Made by a program: the position numbers and the translations under genes. From Alphaproteobacteria bacterium (lineage in GTDB: Bacteria; Pseudomonadota; Alphaproteobacteria; Acetobacterales; Acetobacteraceae): a stretch of 64,000 nt of DNA. This document shows, piece after piece, positions 63,985 to 64,000 of the stretch. The number at the start of each line of letters is the position of its first letter. The first letter of the stretch is position 1. Below the pieces are notes generated by a model. It did not search any database, was not told where the DNA came from, and was given only the letters and a program-made list of their open reading frames with translations. The stretch is taken from contig VGDL01000001.1 in the NCBI GenBank assembly GCA_016869735.1, positions 1-64,000 of the forward strand, written 5' to 3'.

Positions 63985-64000
63985 CGATGTAGGCCGGGCG

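Overview
This 64 kb window is GC-rich alphaproteobacterial chromosome. The gene content and order (DUF4167, plsX-fabH-ihfA-merR-tRNA-Pro, groESL with CIRCE, several Bug/TctC proteins) suggest Rhodospirillales/Acetobacteraceae; this is inference only. From left to right it contains: a RidA end and an HdrC/HdrB-like Fe-S pair; a near-complete C-P lyase locus (phnN, a DUF1045 gene, phnM-L-K-J-I-H-G, phnF and a second phnM); a three-gene envelope cassette (multi-TM protein, lipoprotein, signal-less lysozyme-like protein); an Asd homolog without its catalytic residues; an MCP; cytochrome c; fabI-ackA; pcaB-like, prmC, prfA, hisS, ispG, rodZ-like, lysC and ubiG genes; ggt; a CDP-sugar/C-methyltransferase cassette between AT-rich spacers; bamE, rpmF, plsX, fabH, ihfA, merR and tRNA-Pro(GGG); TctCBA; a SoeABC-like molybdoenzyme; an organic-acid/CoA catabolic block; bcp, glnE, an AsmA/YhdP-like gene and groESL. 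The observations most worth following up are: (1) an aspartate-semialdehyde dehydrogenase homolog that has lost both the NPNC cysteine and the GHSE histidine; (2) an MCP whose C-terminal PilZ domain is split by a single-nucleotide frameshift; (3) a frameshifted ackA; (4) a DUF1045 2H-phosphoesterase-like protein in a phn locus with no visible phnP, plus two divergent phnM paralogs; (5) a lysis-like three-gene cassette of unknown function; (6) an orphan rfbF-rfbG-C-methyltransferase cassette with AT-rich borders; (7) a double inverted-repeat element between ubiG and yraN. No CRISPR array, transposase, integrase or rRNA was recognised. All family calls come from reading the translations; no database search was run.
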